Shown here: piece after piece, positions 25,221 through 34,695 of the stretch | Position numbering within the stretch: position 1 is the first letter of the stretch | Layout of the letters: each line of letters begins with the position of its first letter | NCBI GenBank assembly: GCA_035726825.1 | Contig: JALNTX010000004.1 | Location: 124,001 to 188,000, forward strand | DNA: 64,000 nt | Reading direction: 5' to 3' | From: Pseudocitrobacter sp913778145 | GTDB taxonomy: Bacteria > Pseudomonadota > Gammaproteobacteria > Enterobacterales > Enterobacteriaceae | Made by a program: the position numbers and the translations under genes | The notes under the pieces: model-generated | What the model saw: only the letters and a program-made list of their open reading frames with translations | The model's database searches: none | Told to the model about the DNA's origin: nothing

Positions 25221-26168
25221 TTAATCTTCCTGGGTCGTCACTTTACCGTGCGCCAGGTTGCCCGCAATCTGCGACTCTTTCTGCTTTTTGTAGCTCAGCG
25301 CGGCCGCAGGAACCGGCATCACCTTCCCGGTTTCGACCCAGGTACGCAGACGGCTGGCGTCGGCGAAGTGGGTATATTTACCAAACGCATCCATCACCAC
25401 CATCGCCACCGGACGTTTGTTCATCACCGTACGCATCACCAGACAGTGGCCCGCCGCATTGGTAAAGCCAGTTTTGGTCAGCTGGATATTCCAGTTATCG
25501 CGGTACACCAGATGGTTAGTATTGCGGAATGGCAGCGTGTACGCCGGATTGGTAAAGGTTGCCATATCTTCACGCGTGGTGCTCAACTGACCAATCAGCG
25601 GATACCGTTTGGTGGCAATCAGCATTTTGGTCAGGTCGCGCGCCGTTGATACGTTGTGAATCGACAGCCCGGTCGGTTCCACATAGCGCGTGTGCGTCAT
25701 TCCCAACGCTTTGGCTTTCGCATTCATGGCGCGAATAAACGCATCATAACCGCCAGGGTAGTGATGCGCCAGGCTTGCCGCTGCGCGGTTCTCCGACGAC
25801 ATCAGCGCCAGCAACAGCATATTCTTACGGCTGATTTTACTGTTCAGACGCACGCGGGAGTAGATCCCTTTCATCTCCGGCGTGTGGCTGATATCGACGC
25901 TCAGCATCTCATCAAGCGGCAAATGCGCATCCAGCACTACCATCGCGGTCATGACTTTGGTAATGGAGGCAATCGGGCGCACCAGATCCGGTTCGCTGGC
26001 GTAGATCACTTTATTGGTTTCAAGATCGACAATCATCGCACTACCGGAGGCAATTTCCGGACGCGAGGCCGCAGCCGTCGTCGCTGCCGTTTTAGCACTC
26101 GCCTGAGGCGCAAAAGGCACAGCCAGCATTAGCGCCAGGCTGAGCAGGGAAACGCGAAATTTCTGCAT
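25221..26168 (-). CDS. pbpG: PbpG (PBP7) D-alanyl-D-alanine endopeptidase
   Basis: 315 residues. Signal peptide, then a penicillin-binding serine peptidase with the three motifs S68-I-T-K71, S125-E-N127 and K232-T-G234. It lacks the long C-terminal membrane anchor of the DacA carboxypeptidases. It cleaves peptidoglycan cross-links in the periplasm. Length and gene position match E. coli. All catalytic residues are intact. Confidence 0.95.
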   Translation of the reverse strand: MQKFRVSLLSLALMLAVPFAPQASAKTAATTAAASRPEIASGSAMIVDLETNKVIYASEPDLVRPIASITKVMTAMVVLDAHLPLDEMLSVDISHTPEMKGIYSRVRLNSKISRKNMLLLALMSSENRAAASLAHHYPGGYDAFIRAMNAKAKALGMTHTRYVEPTGLSIHNVSTARDLTKMLIATKRYPLIGQLSTTREDMATFTNPAYTLPFRNTNHLVYRDNWNIQLTKTGFTNAAGHCLVMRTVMNKRPVAMVVMDAFGKYTHFADASRLRTWVETGKVMPVPAAALSYKKQKESQIAGNLAHGKVTTQED

Positions 26169-26347
26169 GATGTGTTTTCTGGTGGTTATTTATGCACTGT
26201 ATGGAATACGGACGCTACGTGCGTAAGGGCAATGTAGCAAGAAGTCCATCATAGCGCGGAGGACAAGGCGTCTACCAGAAAAGAATAGTGAATAAATGCT
26301 GCATTGCTGGCGCGAAACAATTCACACCAGCAATGCATAAGAGCGAA

Positions 26348-26935
26348 TCAGAACAATCGATAACCATAGCCCCACAGAATAACGGTGATCGCCAGCAGCA
26401 CTTCCAGTACCAGTACGCCAATTGCCAACGTCGAACTGGCGAAGCTCAACCCCTCTTCGCGGTTAATATTAAGGAACGTTGGAATGCCGACATAGAGTAA
26501 ATAGCCGGTGTAGAACAACGCGACCGTACCTATTAGTGCGCAGAGCCAGACCAATGGATAGAGCGCCACAATACCGCTCAGAAACATCGGCGTCGCTACA
26601 TAACCGGCAAACACCATACAGCGCTTAAGCGACGGACGCTCCGGATAGTTACGCGCCATCCACCAGATGACGCGCCCCATCACCGCGACGCCCCCGAGCA
26701 TCACCCCATAGAAAATCACCGCCAGGAATAAACCGGTCACCGGTGACAGTTTAACCACATTACCATCGCCGAAATTCCAGCCCAGCTGCGTTGTTCCTAT
26801 AAATGCACAGATAACAGGAATCGCGGCCATCAACAGAACATGGTGCGTGTAATGGTGTGAAACGGTTTCGTTTTCACTCCGAATGACATGCATTTCTCGA
26901 TCGGGATGGGATAACAGACCCCAGACATGGTTCAT
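26348..26935 (-). CDS. yohC: YohC inner-membrane protein (Yip1 family)
   Basis: 195 residues with about five to six membrane helices after a hydrophilic N-terminus (MNHVWGLLSHPDREMHVIR). The GYVATPMFLSGI and GIPTFLNINREEG segments match the YohC/Yip1-domain family. The role in bacteria is not established. Same place as in E. coli, between pbpG and yohD, and divergent from yohD. Confidence 0.9.
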   Translation of the reverse strand: MNHVWGLLSHPDREMHVIRSENETVSHHYTHHVLLMAAIPVICAFIGTTQLGWNFGDGNVVKLSPVTGLFLAVIFYGVMLGGVAVMGRVIWWMARNYPERPSLKRCMVFAGYVATPMFLSGIVALYPLVWLCALIGTVALFYTGYLLYVGIPTFLNINREEGLSFASSTLAIGVLVLEVLLAITVILWGYGYRLF

Positions 26936-27086
26936 AACGCCTCCTCGACACGGCTTCGTACCACGTAACGTAAGTATAATTCACGCTAATAGATTATTTA
27001 TTGAGCAGACAAAAAATAACGCCGCCCCCGGCTTTCGCTCAGGGGTGTATGCTTAGAGAAGATGTTTAAAGGAAACGACGATAACG

Positions 27087-27650
27087 ATGGATATACCGGC
27101 TCTGATTTCACAATATGGTTATGCCGTGCTGGTGCTGGGCAGCATGGCGGAAGGCGAAACGGTGACGCTGCTTGGCGGTGTGGCGGCGCATCAGGGGTTG
27201 CTGCGTTTCCCGCTGGTGGTGATTTCCGTCGCCCTCGGCGGGATGATTGGCGATCAGGTGCTCTATTTGCTGGGCCGCCACTTTGGCGGGCGGATGCTGA
27301 AGCGCTACTCGCGACAGCACACCAAAATTCGCAAGGCGCAGCGGCTGATCCAGCGTCATCCTTATCTCTTCGTGATTGGCAGCCGCTTTATGTATGGTTT
27401 TCGTATAATCGGCCCGCTGTTGATTGGTGCCAGCCGCATACCGCCGAAACTCTTTCTGCCGCTCAATATTGTTGGCGCGCTGGTGTGGGCGCTGATCTTC
27501 ACCACCCTCGGCTATGTGGGTGGTGAAGTGGTCGCGCCCTGGCTGCACAACCTGGACGCCCATTTGAAACATTGGATCTGGTTAATTCTGGTCGTTGTCG
27601 TTGTGCTGGCCGTACGTTGGTGGTTTAAACGCCGCGCGGATAAATCATAA
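27087..27650 (+). CDS. yohD: YohD DedA-family membrane protein
   Basis: 187 residues. The DedA/SNARE-associated pattern is clear: the E-x-x-x-P-like opening with GSMAEGETVTLLGG, GDQVLYLLGRHFGGR, and the F/Y-x-R-x-G-type motif GSRFMYGFRIIGPLLIGASR. About four helices. The family is involved in membrane lipid homeostasis and proton-coupled lipid transport. Its stop overlaps the convergent mdtQ stop by 6 bases. Confidence 0.92.
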   Translation: MDIPALISQYGYAVLVLGSMAEGETVTLLGGVAAHQGLLRFPLVVISVALGGMIGDQVLYLLGRHFGGRMLKRYSRQHTKIRKAQRLIQRHPYLFVIGSRFMYGFRIIGPLLIGASRIPPKLFLPLNIVGALVWALIFTTLGYVGGEVVAPWLHNLDAHLKHWIWLILVVVVVLAVRWWFKRRADKS

Positions 27651-29084
27651 CGCCTGATACCCGCCGCCGAGCGCAGAAGTCAACTGAATGGACGCATCCA
27701 GCCATTCACCCTGCAACTTGAGGGCATTAATCTGCTCACGCAGCGCAGGCAGTTTCGCATGGCTGTACTGCGCGTTGGAGATTATCCCTACCTTCAGCCG
27801 CGCTTGCGCCAGTGCTGCCACGCGCCCGGCATCGCGTTGCACATTCGCTTGCTGCTGATTTTTAGCAGCGAGCGTTTCCATCTGGCTGGCGCACTTCGCC
27901 ACCTGATTGACGGCATCAACCACCGCTTTGTTATAACGGGCGATGGAGTAATTATTCTCCGCGCTGGCGATATCCAGATTTGCATTTAACCTGCCACTGT
28001 CAAAGATGGGCAGCGTTAGCCCCGCCGTGACGCCCATCTGCTGGGCGGAGTGGCGGAACAGATCGCTCAGGTGCAGGGCATCCTGTTGCAGGAACGCCAT
28101 GATGTTGATATCCGGGTAAAACGCGGCTTTCGCCGCATCAACATCGCTCATGGCCGATTCCACCAGCCAGCGCGCTTCCTGGAGGTCCGGGCGACGGGCG
28201 AGCAGCTCAAAGCCCAGTTGCGCGGGCAATTGTGCCGCCACCGTTGGTAACGTCACCGTCTTCAACTGCAACGGCGTTGACTGCGCGTTAGTCAGCGCCA
28301 TCAACCGCGCTTCAATCTCTTTCAGATTGCCATTGATATCCGCTAACTGTTGCCCGGTTTTACCGACGTTAATATCGTTTTCAACGCCCTCTACCGAGTC
28401 GGTAATGCCCGCCTGATAGAGTTTTTTATCCACCGACACAATCAGATTTTGTTCTTTCTGAATCTGTTCAAGCTGCTGACGAATAGCCGATTCCGTTTGC
28501 CACTGCCAGTACAACCGCGCCACACTGCTCGCCAGCAACTGCCGGGTTTGCGCCATCTCGGCGATATCGGCTTTTACTTTGCCAATTCGCGCGCTCACCT
28601 GCGCGGCATCTTTCCCCCACAGGTCGACATTCCAGCCCGCCGTTAAGCCAAAGGTGCCGTTGGTATACCACGGCCCGGTTGTGCCTGCTGCCGGGTCATC
28701 CAGAGCAAACGGCCCCATCAGCCCTTCCGCCGACATTTTTTGTCGCTCCAGATCGGCAGAGAAATTCACCTGCGGCCCACCGTTCGCTTCGGCCATTTGC
28801 GCCTGCGCTTCCGCAAGCGCAATGCGCTGCTGTGCGATAGCCATATCCGGCGCGTCGCGCAGCGCCCGTTCAATCAGCGCGTTAAGCTGCGGATCGTGAT
28901 AGTCGTGCCACCACGTGGATGCTGGCCAGCCGTTTTTCAGCGCTGCGGGCAGCGAGGAGTCAATGTGTGATACGGGCAGCGTTTTTGCCAGACGCGCCTC
29001 GGTTTGATGCGATGGCGCACAGGCGCAAAGCGTAAATATAATCGGTAAGCTTAATACCGCGAGCGTTCTAACAGAATGTTTCAT
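27645..29084 (-). CDS. mdtQ: MdtQ outer-membrane efflux lipoprotein (NodT family)
   Basis: 479 residues, uninterrupted. Lipobox L-C-A-C near residue 22, then two OEP repeats with the long periplasmic helices typical of TolC-like channels (ARLAKTLPV..., QTRQLLASSVARLYWQWQTE, ARRPDLQEARWLVESAMSDV). It forms the outer-membrane part of an RND/MFS efflux pump. No membrane-fusion protein or pump gene lies beside it, so the partner is elsewhere. In E. coli K-12 the same locus (yohG) is broken; here it looks functional. Confidence 0.88.
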   Translation of the reverse strand: MKHSVRTLAVLSLPIIFTLCACAPSHQTEARLAKTLPVSHIDSSLPAALKNGWPASTWWHDYHDPQLNALIERALRDAPDMAIAQQRIALAEAQAQMAEANGGPQVNFSADLERQKMSAEGLMGPFALDDPAAGTTGPWYTNGTFGLTAGWNVDLWGKDAAQVSARIGKVKADIAEMAQTRQLLASSVARLYWQWQTESAIRQQLEQIQKEQNLIVSVDKKLYQAGITDSVEGVENDINVGKTGQQLADINGNLKEIEARLMALTNAQSTPLQLKTVTLPTVAAQLPAQLGFELLARRPDLQEARWLVESAMSDVDAAKAAFYPDINIMAFLQQDALHLSDLFRHSAQQMGVTAGLTLPIFDSGRLNANLDIASAENNYSIARYNKAVVDAVNQVAKCASQMETLAAKNQQQANVQRDAGRVAALAQARLKVGIISNAQYSHAKLPALREQINALKLQGEWLDASIQLTSALGGGYQAL

Positions 29085-29343
29085 GGAATTTGCGAGCGTC
29101 TGAAAAGAGGCGCAAATAATAGAGAAAATCAGAGGCTTTGCTTTAGTAACCCGTGTGGAAGAATAACCGGTGAAAAGTGATCACGTCGCGTTATTTATGC
29201 ATCTTATAAATACGTTAATCCTGTTTCGAAATACCTGCGCCGCTATTTTTTGATTCAGATCGAATTAAAGCGCACGACTTAATATAATTTAACCTTAAAC
29301 GTTGGCATAATTATTTATTGCATGAATGAATTAGAGGTTATTG

Positions 29344-30075
29344 ATGACACAAAATATTTATGACGATCCGCACTTTTTTGCCGGTTACGCCACGCTGGAT
29401 CGCTCAGTAAAAGGGTTAGACGGCGCGCCGGAATGGCCGCGTATTCAAACGCTGCTGCCTGAAATTCAGGGCAAGAAGGTGGTTGATTTAGGCTGCGGCT
29501 ACGGCTGGTTCTGCCGCTGGGCGCGCGATAACGGCGCGGCGAATGTGCTGGGGCTGGATGTTTCGCAGAAAATGCTCGCGAAGGCGCAGGAAATGACGTC
29601 CGGTCAACACATTACTTATCAGCGTGCTGACCTGGAAACGCTTGTTCTACCAGCCAGCACCTTCGACCTGGCCTACAGTTCGCTGGCGCTGCACTATTTG
29701 ACAGACATCGACCGTTTATTCCGCGCCCTGCATCAGGCGTTGAAGCCGGGCGGCAAACTGGTTTTCTCGGCTGAGCACCCCGTCTACACGGCCCCGGCAA
29801 ATCAACAGTGGGTGGTGGATAGTCAGGGAAATAAACACTGGCCGGTCAGCCAATATCAACAGGAAGGCGAGCGCATCAGCAACTGGTTTGCCGAGGGCGT
29901 GAAGAAGCAGCACCGCAAACTTGCCACCTGGATTAATGCGCTAATTGCCGCCGGTTTTATCATTGAAGCGCTGGATGAATGGGGGCCGTCGGCTGAGCAG
30001 ATCGCCGCTAACCCGGCGCTGGATGAAGAGAAAGAGCGCCCGATGATTTTTATTCTGAGCGCCCGAAAAGCTTAA
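29344..30075 (+). CDS. Class I SAM-dependent methyltransferase (unknown substrate)
   Basis: 243 residues from ATG 29344, preceded by AGAGG; a TTG three bases earlier is also in frame. Motif I VVDLGCGYGWFCRW (about 48-61) and the acidic adenosine-binding D in LGLDVSQKML, with motif LAYSSLALHYLTD, define a Rossmann methyltransferase of the UbiE/BioC-like type. The C-terminal part (WFAEGVKKQHRKLATW) does not reveal a substrate. Not in E. coli K-12 at this place. It ends overlapping dusC by 4 bases, convergent. Confidence 0.8.
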   Translation: MTQNIYDDPHFFAGYATLDRSVKGLDGAPEWPRIQTLLPEIQGKKVVDLGCGYGWFCRWARDNGAANVLGLDVSQKMLAKAQEMTSGQHITYQRADLETLVLPASTFDLAYSSLALHYLTDIDRLFRALHQALKPGGKLVFSAEHPVYTAPANQQWVVDSQGNKHWPVSQYQQEGERISNWFAEGVKKQHRKLATWINALIAAGFIIEALDEWGPSAEQIAANPALDEEKERPMIFILSARKA

Positions 30076-31007
30076 TGCCAGCGCAGGATTTCGCGCGCCA
30101 CCGACGCGGAGTCCTGCAGCGCCCGTACTGCCATAAACAGTTCTGTGGCTTCCTCGTACTCTTTGCGCAGGTAGCCCAGCCACTGTTTGATACGCGCCAG
30201 ATGATACAGCCCGGTGTCGTCCTGTTTTTCCAGCAGACAATATTTTTGCAGCAGACGCACCACATCCGGCCACGGCATCCGGGGTTCGTTGTACTTCACC
30301 ACCCGGCTCAGGTTTGGCACGTTCAGCGCACCGCGGCCAATCATCACCGCGTCGCACCCGGTTACCGCCATGCATTGTTGCGCACTTTTCCAGTCCCAGA
30401 TTTCGCCGTTGGCGATAACCGGTATGGTCAGACGCTGGCGGATATCCGCAATCGCCTGCCAGTTAATCCGCTCGGCTTTGTAGCCATCTTCTTTGGTGCG
30501 ACCGTGTACCACCAGCTCGGTTGCGCCCGCTTGCTGCACCGCATCGGCAATTTCAAACTGACGCGCACCGCTGTCCCAGCCCAGACGCACTTTTACAGTG
30601 ACGGGAAGATCCGCAGGCACCGCTTCACGCATTGCTTTCGCGCCGCGATAGATAAGCTCGGGATCTTTCAGCAAGGTCGCCCCACCGCCGCTGCCGTTCA
30701 CCATTTTGGACGGACAGCCGCAGTTGAGATCCACGCCCCATGAACCCAGTTCCACCGCGCGGGCGGCGTTTTCAGCCAGCCATTCGGGATACTGGCCCAG
30801 AAGCTGGATACGCACCAGCGTACCGCTCGGCGTACGGCTGTGGTTGTTCAGTTCCGGGCACAGTTTATGGAACGATTTTACCGGCAGCAGTTTATCCACC
30901 ACGCGCAGAAATTCGGTGACGCAGAGATCGTAATCATTCACTTCGGTCAGCAGCTCGCGCACCAGCGAATCGAGCACGCCTTCCATCGGCGCCAGTAAAA
31001 CACGCAT
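30072..31007 (-). CDS. dusC: DusC tRNA dihydrouridine synthase C
   Basis: 311 residues from ATG 31007, where E. coli DusC begins with MRVLLAPMEGVLDS; the frame is open 16 codons further. FMN-binding TIM barrel with catalytic C98 in DLNCGCPS and the FMN-phosphate loop (VIANGEIWD, GCDAVMIGRGAL). It reduces uridine 16 in tRNA. The C-terminal recognition domain is present but the last residues differ from E. coli. The gene starts just downstream of the mhb operon terminator. Confidence 0.94.
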   Translation of the reverse strand: MRVLLAPMEGVLDSLVRELLTEVNDYDLCVTEFLRVVDKLLPVKSFHKLCPELNNHSRTPSGTLVRIQLLGQYPEWLAENAARAVELGSWGVDLNCGCPSKMVNGSGGGATLLKDPELIYRGAKAMREAVPADLPVTVKVRLGWDSGARQFEIADAVQQAGATELVVHGRTKEDGYKAERINWQAIADIRQRLTIPVIANGEIWDWKSAQQCMAVTGCDAVMIGRGALNVPNLSRVVKYNEPRMPWPDVVRLLQKYCLLEKQDDTGLYHLARIKQWLGYLRKEYEEATELFMAVRALQDSASVAREILRWH

Positions 31008-31020
31008 ATTGATACCCGGT

Positions 31021-31052
31021 AAAAAAAGAGGCGCTATGTTAGCGCCTCTTTT
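31021..31052 (-). terminator. Terminator of the mhb operon
   Basis: AGAGGCGCT (31027-31035) and AGCGCCTCT (31041-31049) form a 9-bp stem with a 5-base loop. On the minus strand it is followed by seven T. It lies 20-50 bases after the mhbM stop and directly before dusC. Confidence 0.85.
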
Positions 31053-31069
31053 CATCGGTTAAAAGCCTG

Positions 31070-32263
31070 TTAGCGGGGTTGCAGGCAGTTATCTTCTTTC
31101 CAGCCGTAGAGCCACTCCATCGCGCGGTAAAACTCGGCCTGGGTTTTGCCTTTCCACAGCAGGTTACGCACGTGACGCTCGACGCCTGCGGCGTGATAAA
31201 TGCGCCCCATTTCGCGGGTCGACCAGACAATACGCGCGGTGCGCGGAATACGTACGGACTCATACAGCGCGAAGGCTTCGGCGGCATCGCCATCACATTG
31301 CGCCAGCGCTTTGCCGATGGTGACCGCATCTTCCAGCGCCATGCACGCGCCCTGTGCCATATACTGCGCCACCGGGTGTGCGGCATCGCCCACTAACGTA
31401 ATGCGATCGTTGCCCCATTTTTCCACCGGCTCTCGGTCGGCGGTGGACCAGCGACGCCATGACGTTGGCTTGTCGAGCATCTGGCGCGGACGCGGGTGAA
31501 TGCCTTTAAAGTAAGAGAGCACCTCTTCTTTACTGCCGTCCTTCACGCCCCACTCTTCCGTCTCGCGGCTGTGGAACGTCACCACCAGGTTATACTGTTT
31601 GCCGCCGCGCAGCGGATAATGCACCAGGTGACAATGCGGGCCTGCCCACAGCACCGGGGCGTTGATGCGCAGATCGTCCGGCATATCGTCGCAGTCAATA
31701 ACCGCGCGATACACCACGTGCCCGGTGACGCGCGGCGCGTCGCCCAGCAGGCTCTGACGCACGACGGATTTCACGCCGTCGCAGCCAATCAGAATATCTG
31801 CCGTCCAACTATTGCCTTTGTCATCGAATACGGTGACATCGTGGTCGGTCTGACGGATATCCACCACATGGGTAGATGTGCGGTATTCCACGCACGGATG
31901 CACCATTGCCGCTTCCCATACCGTCGCATGAATATCGACACGGTGAATCACTGCATACGGGCCGCCAAAGTGGTCGCGGAACGCCTGCCCGGTTTCGATA
32001 TGCACCACTTCTTCGCCGTTCACCGCATCCATCATGGTGATGTGGTCGGTAAATACCGCACGCTGGCGGGCGACTTCCCCCACGCCAAGGCTGTCCAGCG
32101 CCGAAAACGCGTTCGGGCCAAGCTGAATGCCCGCGCCGATTTCACCAATTTCATGCGCCCTTTCCAGCAGCATCACCTTGATGCCCTGACGCGCCAGAGA
32201 CAGCGCGGTCGCCGCGCCGCCAATCCCGCCACCGACAATAATTGCACTCGTCACTTTTGCCAT
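31070..32263 (-). CDS. mhbM: MhbM, 3-hydroxybenzoate 6-hydroxylase
   Basis: 397-residue flavoprotein monooxygenase. FAD fingerprint IIVGGGIGGAATALSLARQG at the N-terminus, DG motif ADILIGCDGVKS, and the ribityl-binding GD motif ITLVGDAAHP. Its place with genes for gentisate cleavage identifies the substrate: NADH-dependent conversion of 3-hydroxybenzoate to gentisate. It matches the layout of the Klebsiella mhb cluster. Ribosome site AAGGAG, start 14 bases after mhbI. Last gene of mhbTDHIM. Confidence 0.92.
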   Translation of the reverse strand: MAKVTSAIIVGGGIGGAATALSLARQGIKVMLLERAHEIGEIGAGIQLGPNAFSALDSLGVGEVARQRAVFTDHITMMDAVNGEEVVHIETGQAFRDHFGGPYAVIHRVDIHATVWEAAMVHPCVEYRTSTHVVDIRQTDHDVTVFDDKGNSWTADILIGCDGVKSVVRQSLLGDAPRVTGHVVYRAVIDCDDMPDDLRINAPVLWAGPHCHLVHYPLRGGKQYNLVVTFHSRETEEWGVKDGSKEEVLSYFKGIHPRPRQMLDKPTSWRRWSTADREPVEKWGNDRITLVGDAAHPVAQYMAQGACMALEDAVTIGKALAQCDGDAAEAFALYESVRIPRTARIVWSTREMGRIYHAAGVERHVRNLLWKGKTQAEFYRAMEWLYGWKEDNCLQPR

Positions 32264-32277
32264 GATAACTCTCCTTA

Positions 32278-32922
32278 TTATGCCGGGATTTTGTCCTGTT
32301 GGTTCTCGGGTGCGGCAGCGACGAACGCTGGCAGCGCGGAACAGGCTTCATACACGGCTTTACAGCGGGGATACCCGCTAAGATCGCAACCCATACGTAA
32401 CGCATTGGCCCACTGAGGCACCAGGCAGCAATCGGCCAGCGTCGGCGTATCGCCCACGCAGAATTGCCCCGACTGGCTGTGGCGCAGCAGTTGCTCCACC
32501 GCGCTCAGCCCCTGCTGGACCCAGTGCGCATACCAGCGTTTTTTATCCTCTTCGCTGACCTTCAGCTCATCGCTCAGGTAGCGCAGGACGCGCATATTAT
32601 TGATTGGGTGGATATCGCAACTGATGGCATAGACGATTTCCAGAATCCGCATCCGCGCCGGATCGTTGTTCGGCAGCAGCGGGGTTTGCGGAAAATGGCG
32701 GTCCAGCCAGTCAATAATCGCCAGCGACTGCCCCAGAGATTCGCCATCGTCCGTCACCAGCGCAGGCACCAGCCCAACCGGGTTGAGGCGGCGGTACTCC
32801 AGCGCGTTTTGCTGACCGATACGAATATTGACGCCGACGGTGTCATAGTCGATACCCTTGAGCGCCATCGCGATGCGCACCCGATAGGAGGCCGAGCTAT
32901 TGAAAAAACTGTACAGCTTCAT
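32278..32922 (-). CDS. mhbI: MhbI, maleylpyruvate isomerase (GST zeta family)
   Basis: 214 residues. N-terminal thioredoxin-fold domain with the zeta-class motif SSASYRVRIAMALKG and the glutathione-binding GESLGQSLAIIDWLD; C-terminal all-helical domain. The enzyme isomerises maleylpyruvate to fumarylpyruvate, normally using glutathione. It starts 8 bases after mhbH. Confidence 0.92.
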   Translation of the reverse strand: MKLYSFFNSSASYRVRIAMALKGIDYDTVGVNIRIGQQNALEYRRLNPVGLVPALVTDDGESLGQSLAIIDWLDRHFPQTPLLPNNDPARMRILEIVYAISCDIHPINNMRVLRYLSDELKVSEEDKKRWYAHWVQQGLSAVEQLLRHSQSGQFCVGDTPTLADCCLVPQWANALRMGCDLSGYPRCKAVYEACSALPAFVAAAPENQQDKIPA

Positions 32923-32930
32923 CCGTCACC

Positions 32931-33632
32931 TCAAACAATCTTCACGGCGATAGGCGTTAAACCGTCCACGTTGCCGGTAATGGTATCGCCTTTCACCACC
33001 GCGCCAACGCCTTCCGGCGTGCCGGTGAAAATCAGGTCACCCGGTTGCAGTTCAAAGAAACGAGACAGATAGCTGATGGTTTCATTCACTGACCAAATCA
33101 GATGTTTAATATCGCTGCGCTGGTGATCTTCCCCGTTCACCTGTAACCAGATGGGCGCGTTATCGACGCCGGAAACGTCAGCGGCTTTATGCAGCGGCGA
33201 GATTGGCGCAGAGTTATCGAACGCTTTACCGATTTCCCACGGGCGGCCCATCTGGCGCATCTCCATCTGGCGGTCGCGGCGGGTCATATCCAGGCCGGTG
33301 GCGTAGCCCCAGACATACTCGTGCGCGTTTTCCAGCGGGATATCGCTGCCTTTTTTGCCAATCGCCACCACCAGCTCAATCTCATAGTGATAGTTATCGG
33401 TCTGCGCCGGGTACGCCAGATTCAACGTTTCGCCTGCGGCAACCGGCACAACTGCATCGGCCGGTTTGCAGAAGAAGAATGGCGGTTCGCGATCCGGATC
33501 GAAGCCCATTTCACGGGCATGGGCGGCGTAGTTACGCCCTACACAATAGACGCGGCGGACCGGGAACTGCTCGTCGCTGCCAACAACCGGAATAGCGACG
33601 GGGGCCTGGGGTTCAAAGACATATTTGCTCAT
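32931..33632 (-). CDS. mhbH: MhbH, fumarylpyruvate hydrolase (FAH family)
   Basis: 233 residues. FAH-fold motifs YCVGRNYAAHAREMG, the metal-binding acidic region NYHYEIELVVAIG and ENAHEYVWGYATGLDMT, and the closing LIFTGTPEGVG. It splits fumarylpyruvate into fumarate and pyruvate. It starts 14 bases after mhbD. Confidence 0.92.
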   Translation of the reverse strand: MSKYVFEPQAPVAIPVVGSDEQFPVRRVYCVGRNYAAHAREMGFDPDREPPFFFCKPADAVVPVAAGETLNLAYPAQTDNYHYEIELVVAIGKKGSDIPLENAHEYVWGYATGLDMTRRDRQMEMRQMGRPWEIGKAFDNSAPISPLHKAADVSGVDNAPIWLQVNGEDHQRSDIKHLIWSVNETISYLSRFFELQPGDLIFTGTPEGVGAVVKGDTITGNVDGLTPIAVKIV

Positions 33633-33646
33633 TATTCTTCTCCTGA

Positions 33647-34684
33647 TTAGTAGCGTGCTTCACGGAACAGGCCCAACGCTTCCTGAACGGGGCGATCCGA
33701 AAAACTGAATAACACGGTCTCGTCCTGCGCATCGAACGACACGCTGTGCCAGGTCGGCACCACGAAGACATCTTTCTCTTTAAAGCTGAACACCTGATCG
33801 CCGACGGTGACCTGGCCACTGCCTTCCACCACGTGATAAATCGTGCTGTCAGTGGTGCGTACCTGGCGGGAGCGAAAGCCCTTCGGCAACAGTTGCAGGA
33901 ATGCGCCCATGGATGGCATCGGGTAGCCGCCGGTAACCGGGTTCACATAGCGCATTTTGTAGCCGTCCCATTCGTCGGCGTCGCCCAGGCGAGTGAGGTC
34001 GTGCAGCGCTTCGCGGCTGCGGTCATAGCGATAGTTAAAGATTGGCGAAGAGTTGCCGGTTTGATGGCGCAGGGGCAACATATTGGCGGCGTAGCGTGGC
34101 AGATAATCGCCTTCTTTGCGGGTGACCGGCTGCTGGTCTTCCGGGTAATCTTCCGCGAAACCGCAGCCAAGATAGTTCACCAGCGGCAAGTCCAGGCCAT
34201 CCAGCCAAATCACCGGCTCGTCGCCTGGGTTGCCATGGTCGTGCCAGCGCCATTGCGGGGTGAGAATAAAGTCGCCTGGATGCATCTGGGTGCGCTCGCC
34301 ATCAACGGCGGTAAACGCGCCTTTTCCCTCAACAATAAAACGTAGTGCCGACTGGTTATGACGATGGCTCGGGGCCACTTCACCCGGCATAATCAGCTGT
34401 AAACCGGCGTACAGCGATGAGGTAATCGACGACTGTCCGCGCAGAGCCGGGTTTTCCAGCACCAGTACGCGGCGCACCGCCTCCTTCGCGCCAATCAACG
34501 AGCCGCTTTCCAGCAGCAGCGGGCGAATTTCCTGGTAGCTCCAGTGCGCAGGCGCGCAGGTCGGATTCGGCGTTTGCGGCACCAGGTGATGCAGCGATTC
34601 CCACAGCGGCGTCAGGTTCTGCCCGGAAATATGCTGGTAGTATTGTTGGCGTTCATTTTTGACGTCCGGATTCATCTGGCTCAT
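33647..34684 (-). CDS. mhbD: MhbD, gentisate 1,2-dioxygenase
   Basis: 345-residue double cupin. Iron ligands H107 and H109 in APSHRHNQSALRF, third histidine in WRWHDHGN, and the second cupin at about 260-330 (TIYHVVEGSGQVTVGDQVF). It opens gentisate to maleylpyruvate. Second gene of the operon, 11 bases after mhbT. Confidence 0.93.
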   Translation of the reverse strand: MSQMNPDVKNERQQYYQHISGQNLTPLWESLHHLVPQTPNPTCAPAHWSYQEIRPLLLESGSLIGAKEAVRRVLVLENPALRGQSSITSSLYAGLQLIMPGEVAPSHRHNQSALRFIVEGKGAFTAVDGERTQMHPGDFILTPQWRWHDHGNPGDEPVIWLDGLDLPLVNYLGCGFAEDYPEDQQPVTRKEGDYLPRYAANMLPLRHQTGNSSPIFNYRYDRSREALHDLTRLGDADEWDGYKMRYVNPVTGGYPMPSMGAFLQLLPKGFRSRQVRTTDSTIYHVVEGSGQVTVGDQVFSFKEKDVFVVPTWHSVSFDAQDETVLFSFSDRPVQEALGLFREARY

Positions 34685-34695
34685 TGTTATTCTCC

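Noticed and set aside
24872..25465. Several overlapping open frames on both strands across the 48-bp repeats
   Set aside because: Their proteins are perfect 16-residue repeats in every frame because 48 is divisible by three; they run into pbpG antisense and lack ribosome sites.
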